The notes below the pieces were generated by a model. It worked only from the letters and a program-made list of their open reading frames with translations. It did not search any database and was not told the DNA's origin. From Streptomyces galbus (GTDB lineage Bacteria; Actinomycetota; Actinomycetes; Streptomycetales; Streptomycetaceae), in NCBI RefSeq assembly GCF_005280195.1, contig NZ_SZPR01000023.1:91363-155362 (forward strand): 64,000 nucleotides of DNA, given 5' to 3'. Below, piece after piece: positions 17,054 through 30,028 of the stretch (positions are counted from its first letter, which is position 1; each line of letters opens with the position of its first letter). The position numbers and the translations under genes were made by a program.

Positions 17054-18070
17054 TTACCACAGGGAACGCCGGCGCGCGACCGGGGATTCCTCGGCCGAGT
17101 CGTGGCTCACGTAGTACGAGGGCCGGTTCTGCACCGCCGTGTAGATGCGGGCCACGTACTCGCCGAGCAGCCCCACGCAGATGAGCTGTACGGCACCGAT
17201 GAACAGCACCCCGGTGAACAGGGACGTCCACCCCGGGACCGTGCGGCCGAGGGCGTACGCCCCCAACGTGTACCCCATCAGACCGAGGCACACCAGGAAC
17301 GCGCAGCCACCGAGCCAGGTGGCCAGCCGCAGCGGCGCCGCCGAGAAGCTCGTCACACTGTCCACCGCGAGCCGGATCATCCGCCCCAGGGGATACTTGC
17401 TGCGCCCGGCCGTGCGCGCGGCCCGCTCGTAGGTGACCCGCCCGCTGGGGAACCCCAGCCAGGGCACCAGCAGCCGGTAGACCCGCTGCTGGTCCGGCAG
17501 CTCCTTCAGCGCGTCCACCGCGGCCCGGCTCAGCAGCCGGAAGTCGCCCGCCTGCGCGGGCACGGACGGCCCCGCGAGCCGGCGCACGAGCCGGTAGTAC
17601 CCGGCCGCCGTCCACCGCTTGAAGCCGGTGTCGCTGGCCCGGTCGGCGCGGATGCCGTAGACGATGTCCAGGCCCTCCTCCCGGGCCAGCCGCAGCATCT
17701 CGGGGATCTTCTCGGGCGGGTCCTGGAGGTCGGCGTCCAGGCTGACCACGTACTCCCCCACCGCCCGGTCGAGCCCGGCGGTCAGCGCGGCCTGGTGGCC
17801 GCAGTTGCGGCGCAGACCTATGACCCGCAGCTCGGGCCAGCCCAGCCGGAAGGCCGCGAGCAGGGCGGCGGTGCGGTCGGTGCTGCCGTCGTCCACGGCG
17901 ACGAGCTCGTACGGCACGCCGAGGGCGTCGAGGACCGGGCGCAGCCTGCCGACGAGGGCGGGCAGCGCTTCCTCCTCGTCGTACATCGGTATGACGACGG
18001 ACAGCACGGTCGTCGCGGTCCTCGCACCGGATTCCGCCAATCCCCCGGGTTCGCCGGACTCCTCGGACAC
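17054..18070 (-). CDS. Family 2 glycosyltransferase (DPM1/GtrB-like, membrane-anchored)
   Basis: Probably moves a sugar from a nucleotide donor to a polyprenyl phosphate on the inner membrane face. 338 residues. Domains: GT-A fold from residue ~22 (LSVVIPMYDEEEALP), AVDDGSTD at 58-65, metal-binding DAD at 112-114 in SLDADLQDPPE, QQRVYR near the end of the catalytic domain, then two membrane helices (about 250-275 and 290-315). These are the GtrB/ArnC/DPM1 features. The neighbour transcribed away from it is a GT-C mannosyltransferase, so the pair may make and use polyprenyl-phosphate-mannose (inference). It is not part of the translation operons around it. Confidence 0.85.
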   Translation of the reverse strand: MSEESGEPGGLAESGARTATTVLSVVIPMYDEEEALPALVGRLRPVLDALGVPYELVAVDDGSTDRTAALLAAFRLGWPELRVIGLRRNCGHQAALTAGLDRAVGEYVVSLDADLQDPPEKIPEMLRLAREEGLDIVYGIRADRASDTGFKRWTAAGYYRLVRRLAGPSVPAQAGDFRLLSRAAVDALKELPDQQRVYRLLVPWLGFPSGRVTYERAARTAGRSKYPLGRMIRLAVDSVTSFSAAPLRLATWLGGCAFLVCLGLMGYTLGAYALGRTVPGWTSLFTGVLFIGAVQLICVGLLGEYVARIYTAVQNRPSYYVSHDSAEESPVARRRSLW

Positions 18071-18216
18071 CCGCCCCTCCCCCCTTCGTGGCGCACGTGC
18101 GACTCTGTGGCCGCACGCACACGACTCTGTTGTGATCTTATGACTGGCACGTTCAGGACCATCCGGACAGCGGGACGCCCCCGGGCCCGGTGGTCGACCG
18201 AGGGGGGACCGCGGGG

Positions 18217-19491
18217 ATGAGCACCGCTTCCAGGGACACGGCGGAGGACTCCGCCCGCCCCGGCGAACGGGCCGGACGGCCCCGCACGGGCCGCCTGTCG
18301 CTGCCGCCCGCCGCCCGACCCTACGTGCCCCCGCTCGTCCTGTACGGCGTCACCAAGCTCGTCGGCCTCACCATCTTCGCGTGTCTGCTGGAGTACGCCG
18401 GGGACTACCGGAAAAAGGAGCCGCGGTTCGGCGGCGGCGCCCACTGGTGGGACGTGCTGCAGACCTGGGACGGCTGGTGGTACCTCCAGGTCGCCGAGAA
18501 GGGCTACGACCCGCGGCCCCTGCAGCCGCTCGCGCCGGGCGGGCTGTTCACGGTCCAGCAGAACTCGGTCGCCTTCTTCCCGCTGTACCCCGGCCTGATC
18601 CGGGGCGTCTCCGAGGTCACCGGCCTCGGCCTGTACGGCTCCGCGATCCTGGTGTCGGTGCTGGCGTCCTTCGTGGCGGCCGCCGGCATCTACGCGGTGG
18701 TCGCGGCCCTGGCCGGTACGCGCGCGGGGACGATCGCCGCCGGACTGTGGGCGGTGGCCCCCGGCGCCGGCGTCGAGTGGGCGGTGTACTCGGAGTCGCT
18801 GTTCGTCGCGATCGCCGCCTGGGCCTGCTGGTGCGTGATGACGAAGCGCTGGCTGGCGGCGGGCCTGCTGGCCTTCTTCGCGGGCCTGAACCGGCCCACC
18901 TCGGCCGCCCTCATCGGCGCCGTGGGTCTCGCCGCCCTCGTCACGCTGCTGCGGCCGGACAGTCGGCGCGAACAGGGCGTTCTCGGGCCGGTGTACGCGA
19001 TGGTGGCGGCACCGCTCGGGCTGCTGACCTACATCGCCTGGGTCGGGCTGAGCATGGGCGACCTGACGGCGTACTTCACGCTCCAGCGCGAGGGGTGGGC
19101 GCACTACTTCGACGGGGGCGCGTACACCCTGGACGTGCTGCGCAACGTCGCCGTCGGGCACAACGACTACCTGTTCGCGTTCTCCGTCCCGGACCTGCTC
19201 GGCGTGCAGCTGGTGATCGCGCTGCCGTTCCTGATCGCGCTGATGCTGCGCAGGAAGCCGCCGCTGGTGCTGGTGGCGTACACCCTGGCGAGCGTCCTGA
19301 CGGTGCTCGGCACCCAGCAGATGTTCGGGAACACCGGCCGCTACCTGCTGCCCGCCTTCCCGCTGCTGCTGGCGCCCGCGGCCGCCCTGGGCCGGCTGAG
19401 GTGGCCGACGCTGACGGTGTTCTTCACGACGGCGGCGGTGGCGTCGGGCTGGTACGCGCACTACGTGATCTTCGAGCTGGGGATCCCGTAG
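18217..19491 (+). CDS. PIG-V-like GT-C mannosyltransferase, multi-span membrane protein
   Basis: 424 residues with about ten hydrophobic spans. The first extracytoplasmic loop has TWDGWWYLQVAEKGYD (residues ~83-98), matching the WDG-WY-IA signature of the PIG-V/GPI-mannosyltransferase II family, which uses polyprenyl-phosphate-mannose. NSVAFFPLYPGLIR follows, also typical. The ATG at 18217 follows a GAGGGGGG purine run; an in-frame GTG at 18190 is possible. Divergent from the GT2 gene with 146 bp between them. Acceptor unknown. Confidence 0.75.
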   Translation: MSTASRDTAEDSARPGERAGRPRTGRLSLPPAARPYVPPLVLYGVTKLVGLTIFACLLEYAGDYRKKEPRFGGGAHWWDVLQTWDGWWYLQVAEKGYDPRPLQPLAPGGLFTVQQNSVAFFPLYPGLIRGVSEVTGLGLYGSAILVSVLASFVAAAGIYAVVAALAGTRAGTIAAGLWAVAPGAGVEWAVYSESLFVAIAAWACWCVMTKRWLAAGLLAFFAGLNRPTSAALIGAVGLAALVTLLRPDSRREQGVLGPVYAMVAAPLGLLTYIAWVGLSMGDLTAYFTLQREGWAHYFDGGAYTLDVLRNVAVGHNDYLFAFSVPDLLGVQLVIALPFLIALMLRRKPPLVLVAYTLASVLTVLGTQQMFGNTGRYLLPAFPLLLAPAAALGRLRWPTLTVFFTTAAVASGWYAHYVIFELGIP

Positions 19492-19521
19492 GGGGCGGGT
19501 GGCGTCCGCTCGCGCACCGCG

Positions 19522-20052
19522 TCAGGTGCCGGAGGCCGTCGCCAGGGTGAGGATCACCACCACCACCGCCCAGCCCGCGACCGACAGCCAGCCCAGGATC
19601 AGGCCGGCCAGCGCGAACCCGTCACCGCCCTCGCCGGTGCGGCGGATCTCCGCGCGGGCGGTGTGCCCGAGGATCACCGCCGGGAGGCCGGTCAGGCCCA
19701 TGGTCATCGTGGTGAGGATGCCGCACACCATGGCGCCGACCGCCTTGCCGTTGGTCGGCGGGGCGGGCGCGGGCAGGAAGGTGCGCGGCACGGGGGCGGT
19801 GTAAGGCTGCGGGAGGGCCGGCTGGGCGGCCACGGGGCCCTGGGGCAGGTCGGCGACCAGCAGGGACAGCTCGCCGACCGTGCGGGCCTCGTAGGCCCGG
19901 GCCACCCGCTTCTCGAACTCGGGCTGCTGCAGGCGCCCCTCGCTGAACCCGGCTCTGAGCACGTCGACGGCGCGCTCGCGGTCGGCGTGGGAGGCGAGCA
20001 TGGCCCCACTGCTCTGCCCCTGCCACGGCTGCCATGGCGACGGATACGACAC
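19522..20052 (-). CDS. DUF1707 and DUF4190 domain membrane protein
   Basis: 176 residues. Residues ~17-70 form a DUF1707 domain (SHADRERAVDVLRAGFSEGR, then EFEKRVARAYEARTVGELSLL). After a Pro-rich linker, residues ~100-172 form a two-helix DUF4190-type membrane domain (NGKAVGAMVCGILT, then ALAGLILGWLSVAGW). The GTG at 20052 has GGGAGGTGGG upstream. Function not known; such proteins are widespread in Streptomyces. Its end converges on the PIG-V-like gene. Confidence 0.8.
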   Translation of the reverse strand: MSYPSPWQPWQGQSSGAMLASHADRERAVDVLRAGFSEGRLQQPEFEKRVARAYEARTVGELSLLVADLPQGPVAAQPALPQPYTAPVPRTFLPAPAPPTNGKAVGAMVCGILTTMTMGLTGLPAVILGHTARAEIRRTGEGGDGFALAGLILGWLSVAGWAVVVVILTLATASGT

Positions 20053-20288
20053 GGACCCACCTCCCCCGGTGGCTGACTGCCTCCATCATGACCCAACGCG
20101 GCACGGGCGGGCGCGGTTCCCTCCGGGCGAGCCACCGGCAGTCGCCGTGACGCTGTGTCACAAATCGACTTCGGCAAACACGGAGCGACACCACCGGAAT
20201 GCTCGTACACTAGTTCGAACCAGTGCCGCGCCGGTCCCGCGCCGGCGCACCACCGAGGGGACGGCATCACCGTGGAACGGAGAGACCC

Positions 20289-20558
20289 ATGACCGATCCG
20301 CCGCACCTCCCGCCCGACCCGACCGCCGTCGCCGTCGAGCTGGAGCGGCTGCGCGGCACCGTCGAGGCCGGCTTCGCCCGGATCGACGGCTCGCTCGCGC
20401 TGCTGGTCCAGCGCAGCGACCAGACCGACAGACAGCTCGCCGACCACGAGCAGCGCCTGGAGGCCCTGGAGCGCTCCCGCTGGCCGCTCGCCAGCGTCGG
20501 CACGCTGGCCGCCGTCGCCACGGTCGTCGTCACGGCCTGGCAGCTCGCCGGCCGCTGA
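20289..20558 (+). CDS. Small coiled-coil protein with C-terminal membrane anchor
   Basis: 89 residues. Residues ~14-62 form a heptad-rich helix (VAVELERLRGTVEAGFARI, then TDRQLADHEQRLEALERS), and residues ~66-86 form a single hydrophobic span (LASVGTLAAVATVVVTAWQL). The layout resembles phage XhlA/holin-associated proteins, but sequence identity cannot be claimed. The ATG at 20289 has GGAGAG 5 nt upstream. A TACACT hexamer at 20206-20211 could be its -10. It converges on rpoC. Confidence 0.65.
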   Translation: MTDPPHLPPDPTAVAVELERLRGTVEAGFARIDGSLALLVQRSDQTDRQLADHEQRLEALERSRWPLASVGTLAAVATVVVTAWQLAGR

Positions 20559-20584
20559 GCGCCCGCCGACCGGCCGCGGACACG

Positions 20585-20629
20585 CCGGAGGGCGGCCACC
20601 CCGTCGCGCACGGGGTGGCCGCCCTCCGG
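20585..20629. terminator. Long perfect bidirectional terminator between the 89-aa gene and rpoC
   Basis: A perfect 20-bp stem (20585-20604 with 20610-20629) and 5-nt loop CGCGC. On the plus strand TTCTTCTC follows. Convergent genes flank it, and the rpoC stop lies 34 bp away, so it can serve both directions. Confidence 0.85.
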
Positions 20630-20662
20630 TTCTTCTCAGCTACTCACCGGCCGAGCTGCCGC

Positions 20663-24562
<3,900 letters not shown>

Positions 24563-24663
24563 TATGCGTCAATCCCTCTCAGGGTCGTGAGTCTGTGGTC
24601 TGAAACGGGGGCCTGGGGGTCGGCGGGGGCCACGCACGGTGGCGGGCCCCGGCCGGACTCCCG

Positions 24664-27600
24664 TCAGACCTCTTCGACGCTGCTCGGCTCGCGCCGGGAC
24701 AGGTCGATGCCGAGCTCCTCCGCAGCGCGGAAGACGTCCTCGTCGGTGTCACGCATCTCGATGGACATACCGTCGCTGGACAGCACCTCCACGTTCAGGC
24801 AGAGCGACTGCATCTCCTTGATGAGCACCTTGAAGGACTCGGGGATGCCGGGCTCGGGGATGTTCTCGCCCTTGACGATGGCCTCGTAGACCTTCACGCG
24901 GCCGGTGACGTCGTCGGACTTGATGGTCAGCAGCTCCTGGAGGGCGTACGCGGCGCCGTAGGCCTCGAGGGCCCACACCTCCATCTCGCCGAAGCGCTGG
25001 CCACCGAACTGGGCCTTACCACCCAGCGGCTGCTGGGTGATCATGGAGTACGGGCCGGTCGAGCGGGCGTGCAGCTTGTCGTCGACCAGGTGGTGCAGCT
25101 TCAGGATGTACATGTAGCCGACCGAGATCGGGTCCGGGAACGGCTCACCGCTACGGCCGTCGAACAGCCGCGCCTTGCCGGTCGGGAGCACCATGCGCTC
25201 GCCGTCCCGGTTCGGGATGGTGTGCTGCAGCAGACCCGCCAGCTCGTCCTCACGGGCACCGTCGAAGACCGGGGTCGCGACGTTGGTGCCGGGGGCGACC
25301 TGGTCGGCGCCGATGACCTGCAGGCGCTGGGCCCACTCCTCCGCGAGGCCGGAGACGTCCCAGCCGCGGCTGGCGAGCCAGCCGAGGTGGATCTCCAGGA
25401 CCTGTCCCGGGTTCATGCGGGACGGCACACCCAGCGGGTTGAGGATGATGTCGACCGGGGTGCCGTCCTCCAGGAACGGCATGTCCTCGATCGGCAGGAT
25501 CTTGGAGATGACGCCCTTGTTGCCGTGACGGCCGGCGAGCTTGTCACCGTCGGTGATCTTGCGCTTCTGCGCGACGTAGACGCGCACGAGCTGGTTCACA
25601 CCGGGGGGAAGCTCGTCGCCCTCCTCGCGGTCGAAGACGCGCACGCCGATGACCTTGCCGGTCTCGCCGTGCGGCACCTTCAGCGAGGTGTCACGGACCT
25701 CACGGGCCTTCTCACCGAAGATCGCGCGCAGCAGGCGCTCCTCGGGGGTCAGCTCGGTCTCGCCCTTGGGGGTCACCTTGCCGACGAGGATGTCGCCGGC
25801 GATGACCTCGGCGCCGATGCGGATGATGCCGCGCTCATCGAGGTCGGCGAGGACCTCCTCGGAGACGTTCGGGATGTCCCGGGTGATCTCCTCGGGGCCG
25901 AGCTTGGTGTCACGGGCGTCGACCTCGTGCTCCTCGATGTGGATCGAGGAGAGGACGTCGTCCTGCACGAGGCGCTGCGACAGGATGATCGCGTCCTCGT
26001 AGTTGTGACCCTCCCACGGCATGAACGCGACCAGCAGGTTCTTGCCGAGCGCCATCTCGCCGTTCTGGGTGGCCGGGCCGTCGGCCAGGACCTGGCCGGT
26101 GATGATCCGGTCGCCCTCGTTGACGATGACCTTCTGGTTGACCGAGGTGCCCTGGTTGGACCGGGAGAACTTGGCCAGGCGGTACGTGATGTACGTGCCG
26201 TCGTCGTTGGCGGTGGTGATGTAGTCCGCGGAGACCTCCTGGACCACACCGTCCTTCTCGGCCTTGACCACGTCGCCGGCGTCGACCGCGGAGCGGTACT
26301 CCATGCCGGTGCCGACGAGCGGCGCCTCGCTCTTGATGAGCGGGACGGCCTGGCGCATCATGTTCGCGCCCATGAGGGCACGGTTGGCGTCGTCGTGCTC
26401 GAGGAAGGGGATCATGGCGGTCGCGACCGACACCATCTGGCGCGGCGAGACGTCCATGTAGTCCACGTCCTCGGGAGCGACGTAGTCGACCTCGCCGCCA
26501 CGGCGGCGGACCAGGACGCGGCTCTCCTCGAAGCGGAGCTCGTTCGTCAGCGGCGCGTTGGCCTGCGCGATGACGAAGCGGTCCTCCTCGTCGGCGGTCA
26601 GGTAGTCGACCTCGTCGGTGACCTGGCCCTCGAACACCTTGCGGTAGGGGGTCTCGACGAAACCGAACGCGTTGACCCGGCCGTACGAGGCGAGCGAGCC
26701 GATCAGACCGATGTTCGGGCCTTCGGGCGTCTCGATCGGGCACATGCGGCCGTAGTGCGAGGGGTGCACGTCACGGACCTCGAAGCCGGCCCGCTCACGG
26801 GAGAGACCACCCGGGCCGAGCGCGGACAGACGACGCTTGTGCGTCAGCCCGGACAGCGGGTTGTTCTGGTCCATGAACTGCGAGAGCTGGCTGGTGCCGA
26901 AGAACTCCTTGATGGAGGCGACGACCGGCCGGATGTTGATCAGGGTCTGCGGCGTGATCGCCTCGACGTCCTGGGTCGTCATCCGCTCGCGGACGACACG
27001 CTCCATACGCGCCAGACCCGTGCGGACCTGGTTCTGGATGAGCTCGCCGACGCTGCGCAGGCGGCGGTTGCCGAAGTGGTCGATGTCGTCGGTCTCGACG
27101 ACGATCGTCGTACCGCTGTCACCGACGGTCTCGGTCTCGCCCGCGTGCAGCTTCACCAGGTACTTGATCGTCGAGATGATGTCCTCGACGGTCAGGATGC
27201 CGGCGTCCAGCGGGGCGTCCGCGCCCAGCTTCTTGTTGACCTTGTAGCGGCCGACCTTGGCCAGGTCGTAGCGCTTGGGATTGAAGTAGAGGTTCTCCAG
27301 CAGCGTCTGCGCGGCCTCACGCGTGGGGGGCTCGCCCGGACGCAGCTTGCGGTAGATGTCGAGCAGCGCGTCGTCCTGGCCCTGGGTGTGGTCCTTCTCC
27401 AGGGTGGCGCGCATGGACTCGTACTCGCCGAACTCCTCGAGGATCTGCTCGGTGGTCCAGCCGAGCGCCTTGAGCAGGACGGTGACGGACTGCTTGCGCT
27501 TGCGGTCGATGCGGACGCCGACCATGTCGCGCTTGTCGATCTCCATCTCCAGCCAGGCACCCCGGGACGGGATGATCTTGGCGGAGAAGATGTCCTTGTC

Positions 27601-28149
27601 GGACGTCTTGTCGATGCTGGAGTCGAAGTACACGCCCGGCGAACGGACGAGCTGCGACACGACGACACGCTCGGTGCCGTTGATGACGAAGGTGCCCTTG
27701 TTGGTCATGAGCGGGAAGTCGCCCATGAAGACCGTCTGGGACTTGATCTCGCCGGTCTCGTTGTTGGTGAACTCGGCCGTGACGAAGAGCGGGGCGGCGT
27801 ACGTGAAGTCGCGCTCCTTGCACTCGTCGATGGAGTTCTTCGGCGGCTCGAAACGGTGGTCGCGGAACGTCAGCGACATCGACCCGGAGAAGTCCTCGAT
27901 CGGGGAGATCTCCTCGAAGATCTCCTCCAGACCGGACTTGGTGGGGACGTCCTGACCGTTCTCGAGGGCCTCCTCGACGCGAGCCTTCCACGCGTCGTTG
28001 CCGAGCAGCCAGTCGAAGCTCTCGGTTTGCAGCGCGAGAAGGTTCGGAACCTCGAGGGGCTCCTTGATCTTTGCAAAAGAGATGCGCAGCGGGGCGGTGC
28101 TGGCAGCGTTGTTCGTATTCGCGGTCGAGGCGTTGCGCGAGGCGGCCAA
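24664..28149 (-). CDS. rpoB: RNA polymerase beta subunit
   Basis: 1,161 residues. The TTG at 28149-28147 is chosen because GGAAGG lies 8 nt upstream and it gives the start LAASRNASTANTNNAAS expected for the genus; no ATG or GTG suits. The rifampicin cluster reads SQLSQFMDQNNPLSGLTHKR with S in LSALGPGG, all wild type. MPWEGHNYEDA and GKVTPKGETELTPEERLLRA are also intact. It has its own promoter match and a leader of about 160 nt, with the rplJ-rplL hairpin upstream. Confidence 0.97.
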   Translation of the reverse strand: MAASRNASTANTNNAASTAPLRISFAKIKEPLEVPNLLALQTESFDWLLGNDAWKARVEEALENGQDVPTKSGLEEIFEEISPIEDFSGSMSLTFRDHRFEPPKNSIDECKERDFTYAAPLFVTAEFTNNETGEIKSQTVFMGDFPLMTNKGTFVINGTERVVVSQLVRSPGVYFDSSIDKTSDKDIFSAKIIPSRGAWLEMEIDKRDMVGVRIDRKRKQSVTVLLKALGWTTEQILEEFGEYESMRATLEKDHTQGQDDALLDIYRKLRPGEPPTREAAQTLLENLYFNPKRYDLAKVGRYKVNKKLGADAPLDAGILTVEDIISTIKYLVKLHAGETETVGDSGTTIVVETDDIDHFGNRRLRSVGELIQNQVRTGLARMERVVRERMTTQDVEAITPQTLINIRPVVASIKEFFGTSQLSQFMDQNNPLSGLTHKRRLSALGPGGLSRERAGFEVRDVHPSHYGRMCPIETPEGPNIGLIGSLASYGRVNAFGFVETPYRKVFEGQVTDEVDYLTADEEDRFVIAQANAPLTNELRFEESRVLVRRRGGEVDYVAPEDVDYMDVSPRQMVSVATAMIPFLEHDDANRALMGANMMRQAVPLIKSEAPLVGTGMEYRSAVDAGDVVKAEKDGVVQEVSADYITTANDDGTYITYRLAKFSRSNQGTSVNQKVIVNEGDRIITGQVLADGPATQNGEMALGKNLLVAFMPWEGHNYEDAIILSQRLVQDDVLSSIHIEEHEVDARDTKLGPEEITRDIPNVSEEVLADLDERGIIRIGAEVIAGDILVGKVTPKGETELTPEERLLRAIFGEKAREVRDTSLKVPHGETGKVIGVRVFDREEGDELPPGVNQLVRVYVAQKRKITDGDKLAGRHGNKGVISKILPIEDMPFLEDGTPVDIILNPLGVPSRMNPGQVLEIHLGWLASRGWDVSGLAEEWAQRLQVIGADQVAPGTNVATPVFDGAREDELAGLLQHTIPNRDGERMVLPTGKARLFDGRSGEPFPDPISVGYMYILKLHHLVDDKLHARSTGPYSMITQQPLGGKAQFGGQRFGEMEVWALEAYGAAYALQELLTIKSDDVTGRVKVYEAIVKGENIPEPGIPESFKVLIKEMQSLCLNVEVLSSDGMSIEMRDTDEDVFRAAEELGIDLSRREPSSVEEV

Positions 28150-28313
28150 GAGGGGGTCCTTCCGAGGGCTCGGACTCACTACGCGCTTCCGGCCCCTCAC
28201 CGGTGCCGCAGAGACGGGAATCCTCCGGGGGAGAAGTTCCGGTCGTCCGTGCTGAGGCGAGGGCAGACCCCTGGTGACGGGCAGGGGACAGCTAACAGGC
28301 AGCGCAAAGGGTC

Positions 28314-28342
28314 AGTGTAGCCACTTGGCACACTGATGTCCA
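28314..28342 (-). promoter_or_regulatory. Candidate rpoBC promoter
   Basis: Minus strand TGGACA (28342-28337), 17-bp spacer, TACACT (28319-28314). One mismatch to TTGACA and a full TANNNT -10. Start of transcription would be near 28307, about 158 nt before the rpoB TTG. Confidence 0.6.
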
Positions 28343-28613
28343 CTCCCGGTTTGCAGCCCGGTTTTCAAACACCCTCGCTGTCCTCAACGCCTGCGGCATG
28401 TCTGCCCTCAACGCACGTTGATACTGCCCTCTTCGCCGCCGATCCATGCCTCGGATTCGGACCGTTGTGACGACGCGTCCTGAGAATTGCGCGCTGCGTG
28501 CGGTTCGTCAAGGCCCCCCGGCCCGCACCAGGGGCGTCCGGAGACACGACGAAGATCACCATACCCCCGTTGAACAGGGGCGCAAGGCAACCGTGGCCGC
28601 GCCCCCAGGAACG

Positions 28614-28651
28614 CCGAAGAGCGACCACCCGGATGGATGATCGCTCTTCGG
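28614..28651 (-). terminator. Hairpin after rplL
   Basis: 11-bp stem CCGAAGAGCGA (28614-28624) with TCGCTCTTCGG (28641-28651), 16-nt loop, 70 bp after the rplL stop. It has no T run, so partial termination between the r-protein and polymerase genes is more likely than a full stop. Confidence 0.6.
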
Positions 28652-28720
28652 TGCGTTCGCGTTACAGCCCCGCGGGGCCGTTCTCGTCACGCAGAGAGGT
28701 TCCGGGGAACCTCAGGGGTG

Positions 28721-29104
28721 TTACTTGACCTCGACGGAGGCACCGGCGCCCTTGAGGGCCTCGGCGGCCTTGTCGGCCTGCTCCTTGTTGACCTTCTCGA
28801 GGACCGGCTTCGGGGTGCCGTCGACCAGGTCCTTGGCCTCCTTGAGGCCCAGGGAGGTGAGCTCGCGCACGACCTTGATGACCTGGATCTTCTTCTCGCC
28901 GGCACCGGTGAGGACGACGTCGAACTCGTCCTTCTCCTCGGCCTGCTCGACCGGGGCGCCGGGGGCGCCCGGGGCGGCGGCGACGACGGCCGCGGCGGCG
29001 GCGGTGACGTCGAACTTCTCCTCGAACGCCTTCACGAACTCGGAAAGCTGGATGAGGGTCATGTTCTCGAACTCGGCAAGCAGTTCGTCCTGGGTGAGAG
29101 CCAC
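28721..29104 (-). CDS. rplL: 50S ribosomal protein L7/L12
   Basis: Stalk protein that recruits translation GTPases, 127 residues. N-terminal dimerization domain (LTQDELLAEFENMTLIQLSE), Ala/Pro/Gly hinge (residues ~42-60), and C-terminal factor-binding domain (DEFDVVLTGAGEKKIQVIK and GLKEAKDLVDGTPKPV). The GTG at 29104 has AGGAAAG upstream; the longer frame adds 14 residues not seen in L7/L12. Cotranscribed with rplJ. Confidence 0.97.
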   Translation of the reverse strand: MALTQDELLAEFENMTLIQLSEFVKAFEEKFDVTAAAAAVVAAAPGAPGAPVEQAEEKDEFDVVLTGAGEKKIQVIKVVRELTSLGLKEAKDLVDGTPKPVLEKVNKEQADKAAEALKGAGASVEVK

Positions 29105-29210
29105 GATGGCTTTCCTTCCACTATTCGGCAGGTGCCGGATGTACATGAGTGGCGGGCGTACGTTGGCCCGCTAGACCGCTGCCGGGGCGGCGGTCATGAT
29201 GCGAGCCGAA

Positions 29211-29741
29211 TTACTCGGCACCGCCCTGCTCGTCCTGCTTGGCGCGAAGCGCGTCCAGCGTGCGGACCAGCTTCGTCGGGAGCGCCTGGAGGAGCTGAGC
29301 AGTCTGCGTCTGCTTGCCCTTCATGGCACCCGCCAGCTTGGAGAGCAGAACCTCGCGGGACTCGAGGTCCGCAAGCTTCTTGATCTCGTCGGCGGACAGC
29401 GCCTTGCCGTCAAGGACACCGCCCTTGATGACGAGGTTCGGGTTGTCCTTGGCGAAGTCGCGCAGACCCTTCGCCGACTCCACCGGGTCACCGGTGACGA
29501 AGGCGACTGCCGTCGGACCGTTGAACAGGTCGTCCAGCGTCGAGATCCCGGCCTCGTTGGCCGCAATCTTGGTCAGCGTGTTCTTCACCACGGCGTACTG
29601 GGCGTTCTCACCGAGCGACCGGCGCAGCGTCTTGAGCTGTGCCACGGTGAGACCGCGGTACTCGGTCAGCACGGCAGCGCTGGAGTTGCGGAACTGCTCC
29701 GTCAACTCGGCCACCGCGGCAGCCTTGTCGGGCCTCGCCAT
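29211..29741 (-). CDS. rplJ: 50S ribosomal protein L10
   Basis: Stalk base protein, 176 residues, start MARPDKAAAVAELTEQFRNS. The N-terminal rRNA-binding domain has VLTEYRGLTVAQLKTLRRSL; the C-terminal helix (LVRTLDALRAKQDEQGGAE) carries the L7/L12 dimers. In other bacteria the L10-L12 complex represses its own mRNA; a leader hairpin here would allow that. ATG at 29741. Confidence 0.97.
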   Translation of the reverse strand: MARPDKAAAVAELTEQFRNSSAAVLTEYRGLTVAQLKTLRRSLGENAQYAVVKNTLTKIAANEAGISTLDDLFNGPTAVAFVTGDPVESAKGLRDFAKDNPNLVIKGGVLDGKALSADEIKKLADLESREVLLSKLAGAMKGKQTQTAQLLQALPTKLVRTLDALRAKQDEQGGAE

Positions 29742-30028
29742 AGAGCCTCGGCCTCCTTCCGGGTGATTCTGACCGCGCGGACCCGAAGGAGGACTGAGAA
29801 AACGAAACGCCCCGGCGCAGGCGCTCGGGGCGGACTCGACCGGGCGCACGCACGAGGACGCACATGCTCCGGGAGTTCTTCCACAGTCACCTGCGCGGGT
29901 CGTCCACTTTGCAGCGGATCCTTCGGCCACCGCGCACCCCTTCAGGCGCACGGCAACGACCAGCGGTCTTTGGCTTCTGTAGGAGAGTACGGGAACGGGT
30001 CGCCGTCAAGCAAATCCGTCCGTACGGG
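29742..30028 (-). promoter_or_regulatory. rplJL leader and promoter region
   Basis: 287 bp noncoding. A hairpin at 29808-29832 (CGCCCCG with CGGGGCG, inner GCGC/GCGC) lies 67 bp before the rplJ ATG. At 29984-30013 a TACTCT -10 has either TTGACG (14-bp spacer) or TTGCTT (18-bp spacer) upstream. The leader would be about 235 nt. Position and structure fit an L10-type autoregulatory leader, which is inference. Confidence 0.5.

Larger units (their letters stand above)
28150..28720 (-). promoter_or_regulatory. rplL-rpoB intergenic control region
   Basis: 571 bp without a supported gene. From rplL toward rpoB it contains a self-complementary GCCCCGCGGGGC (28667-28678), a hairpin (28614-28651), about 270 bp with nothing recognised, and a promoter match (28314-28342). 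Short open frames here lack ribosome sites. Confidence 0.6.

Noticed and set aside
26830..26960. Rifampicin-resistance allele of rpoB
   Set aside because: The residues of the resistance cluster are wild type.
25069..28320. 1,083-residue plus-strand open frame
   Set aside because: Antisense shadow of rpoB; His/Asp/Val-rich with no domain.
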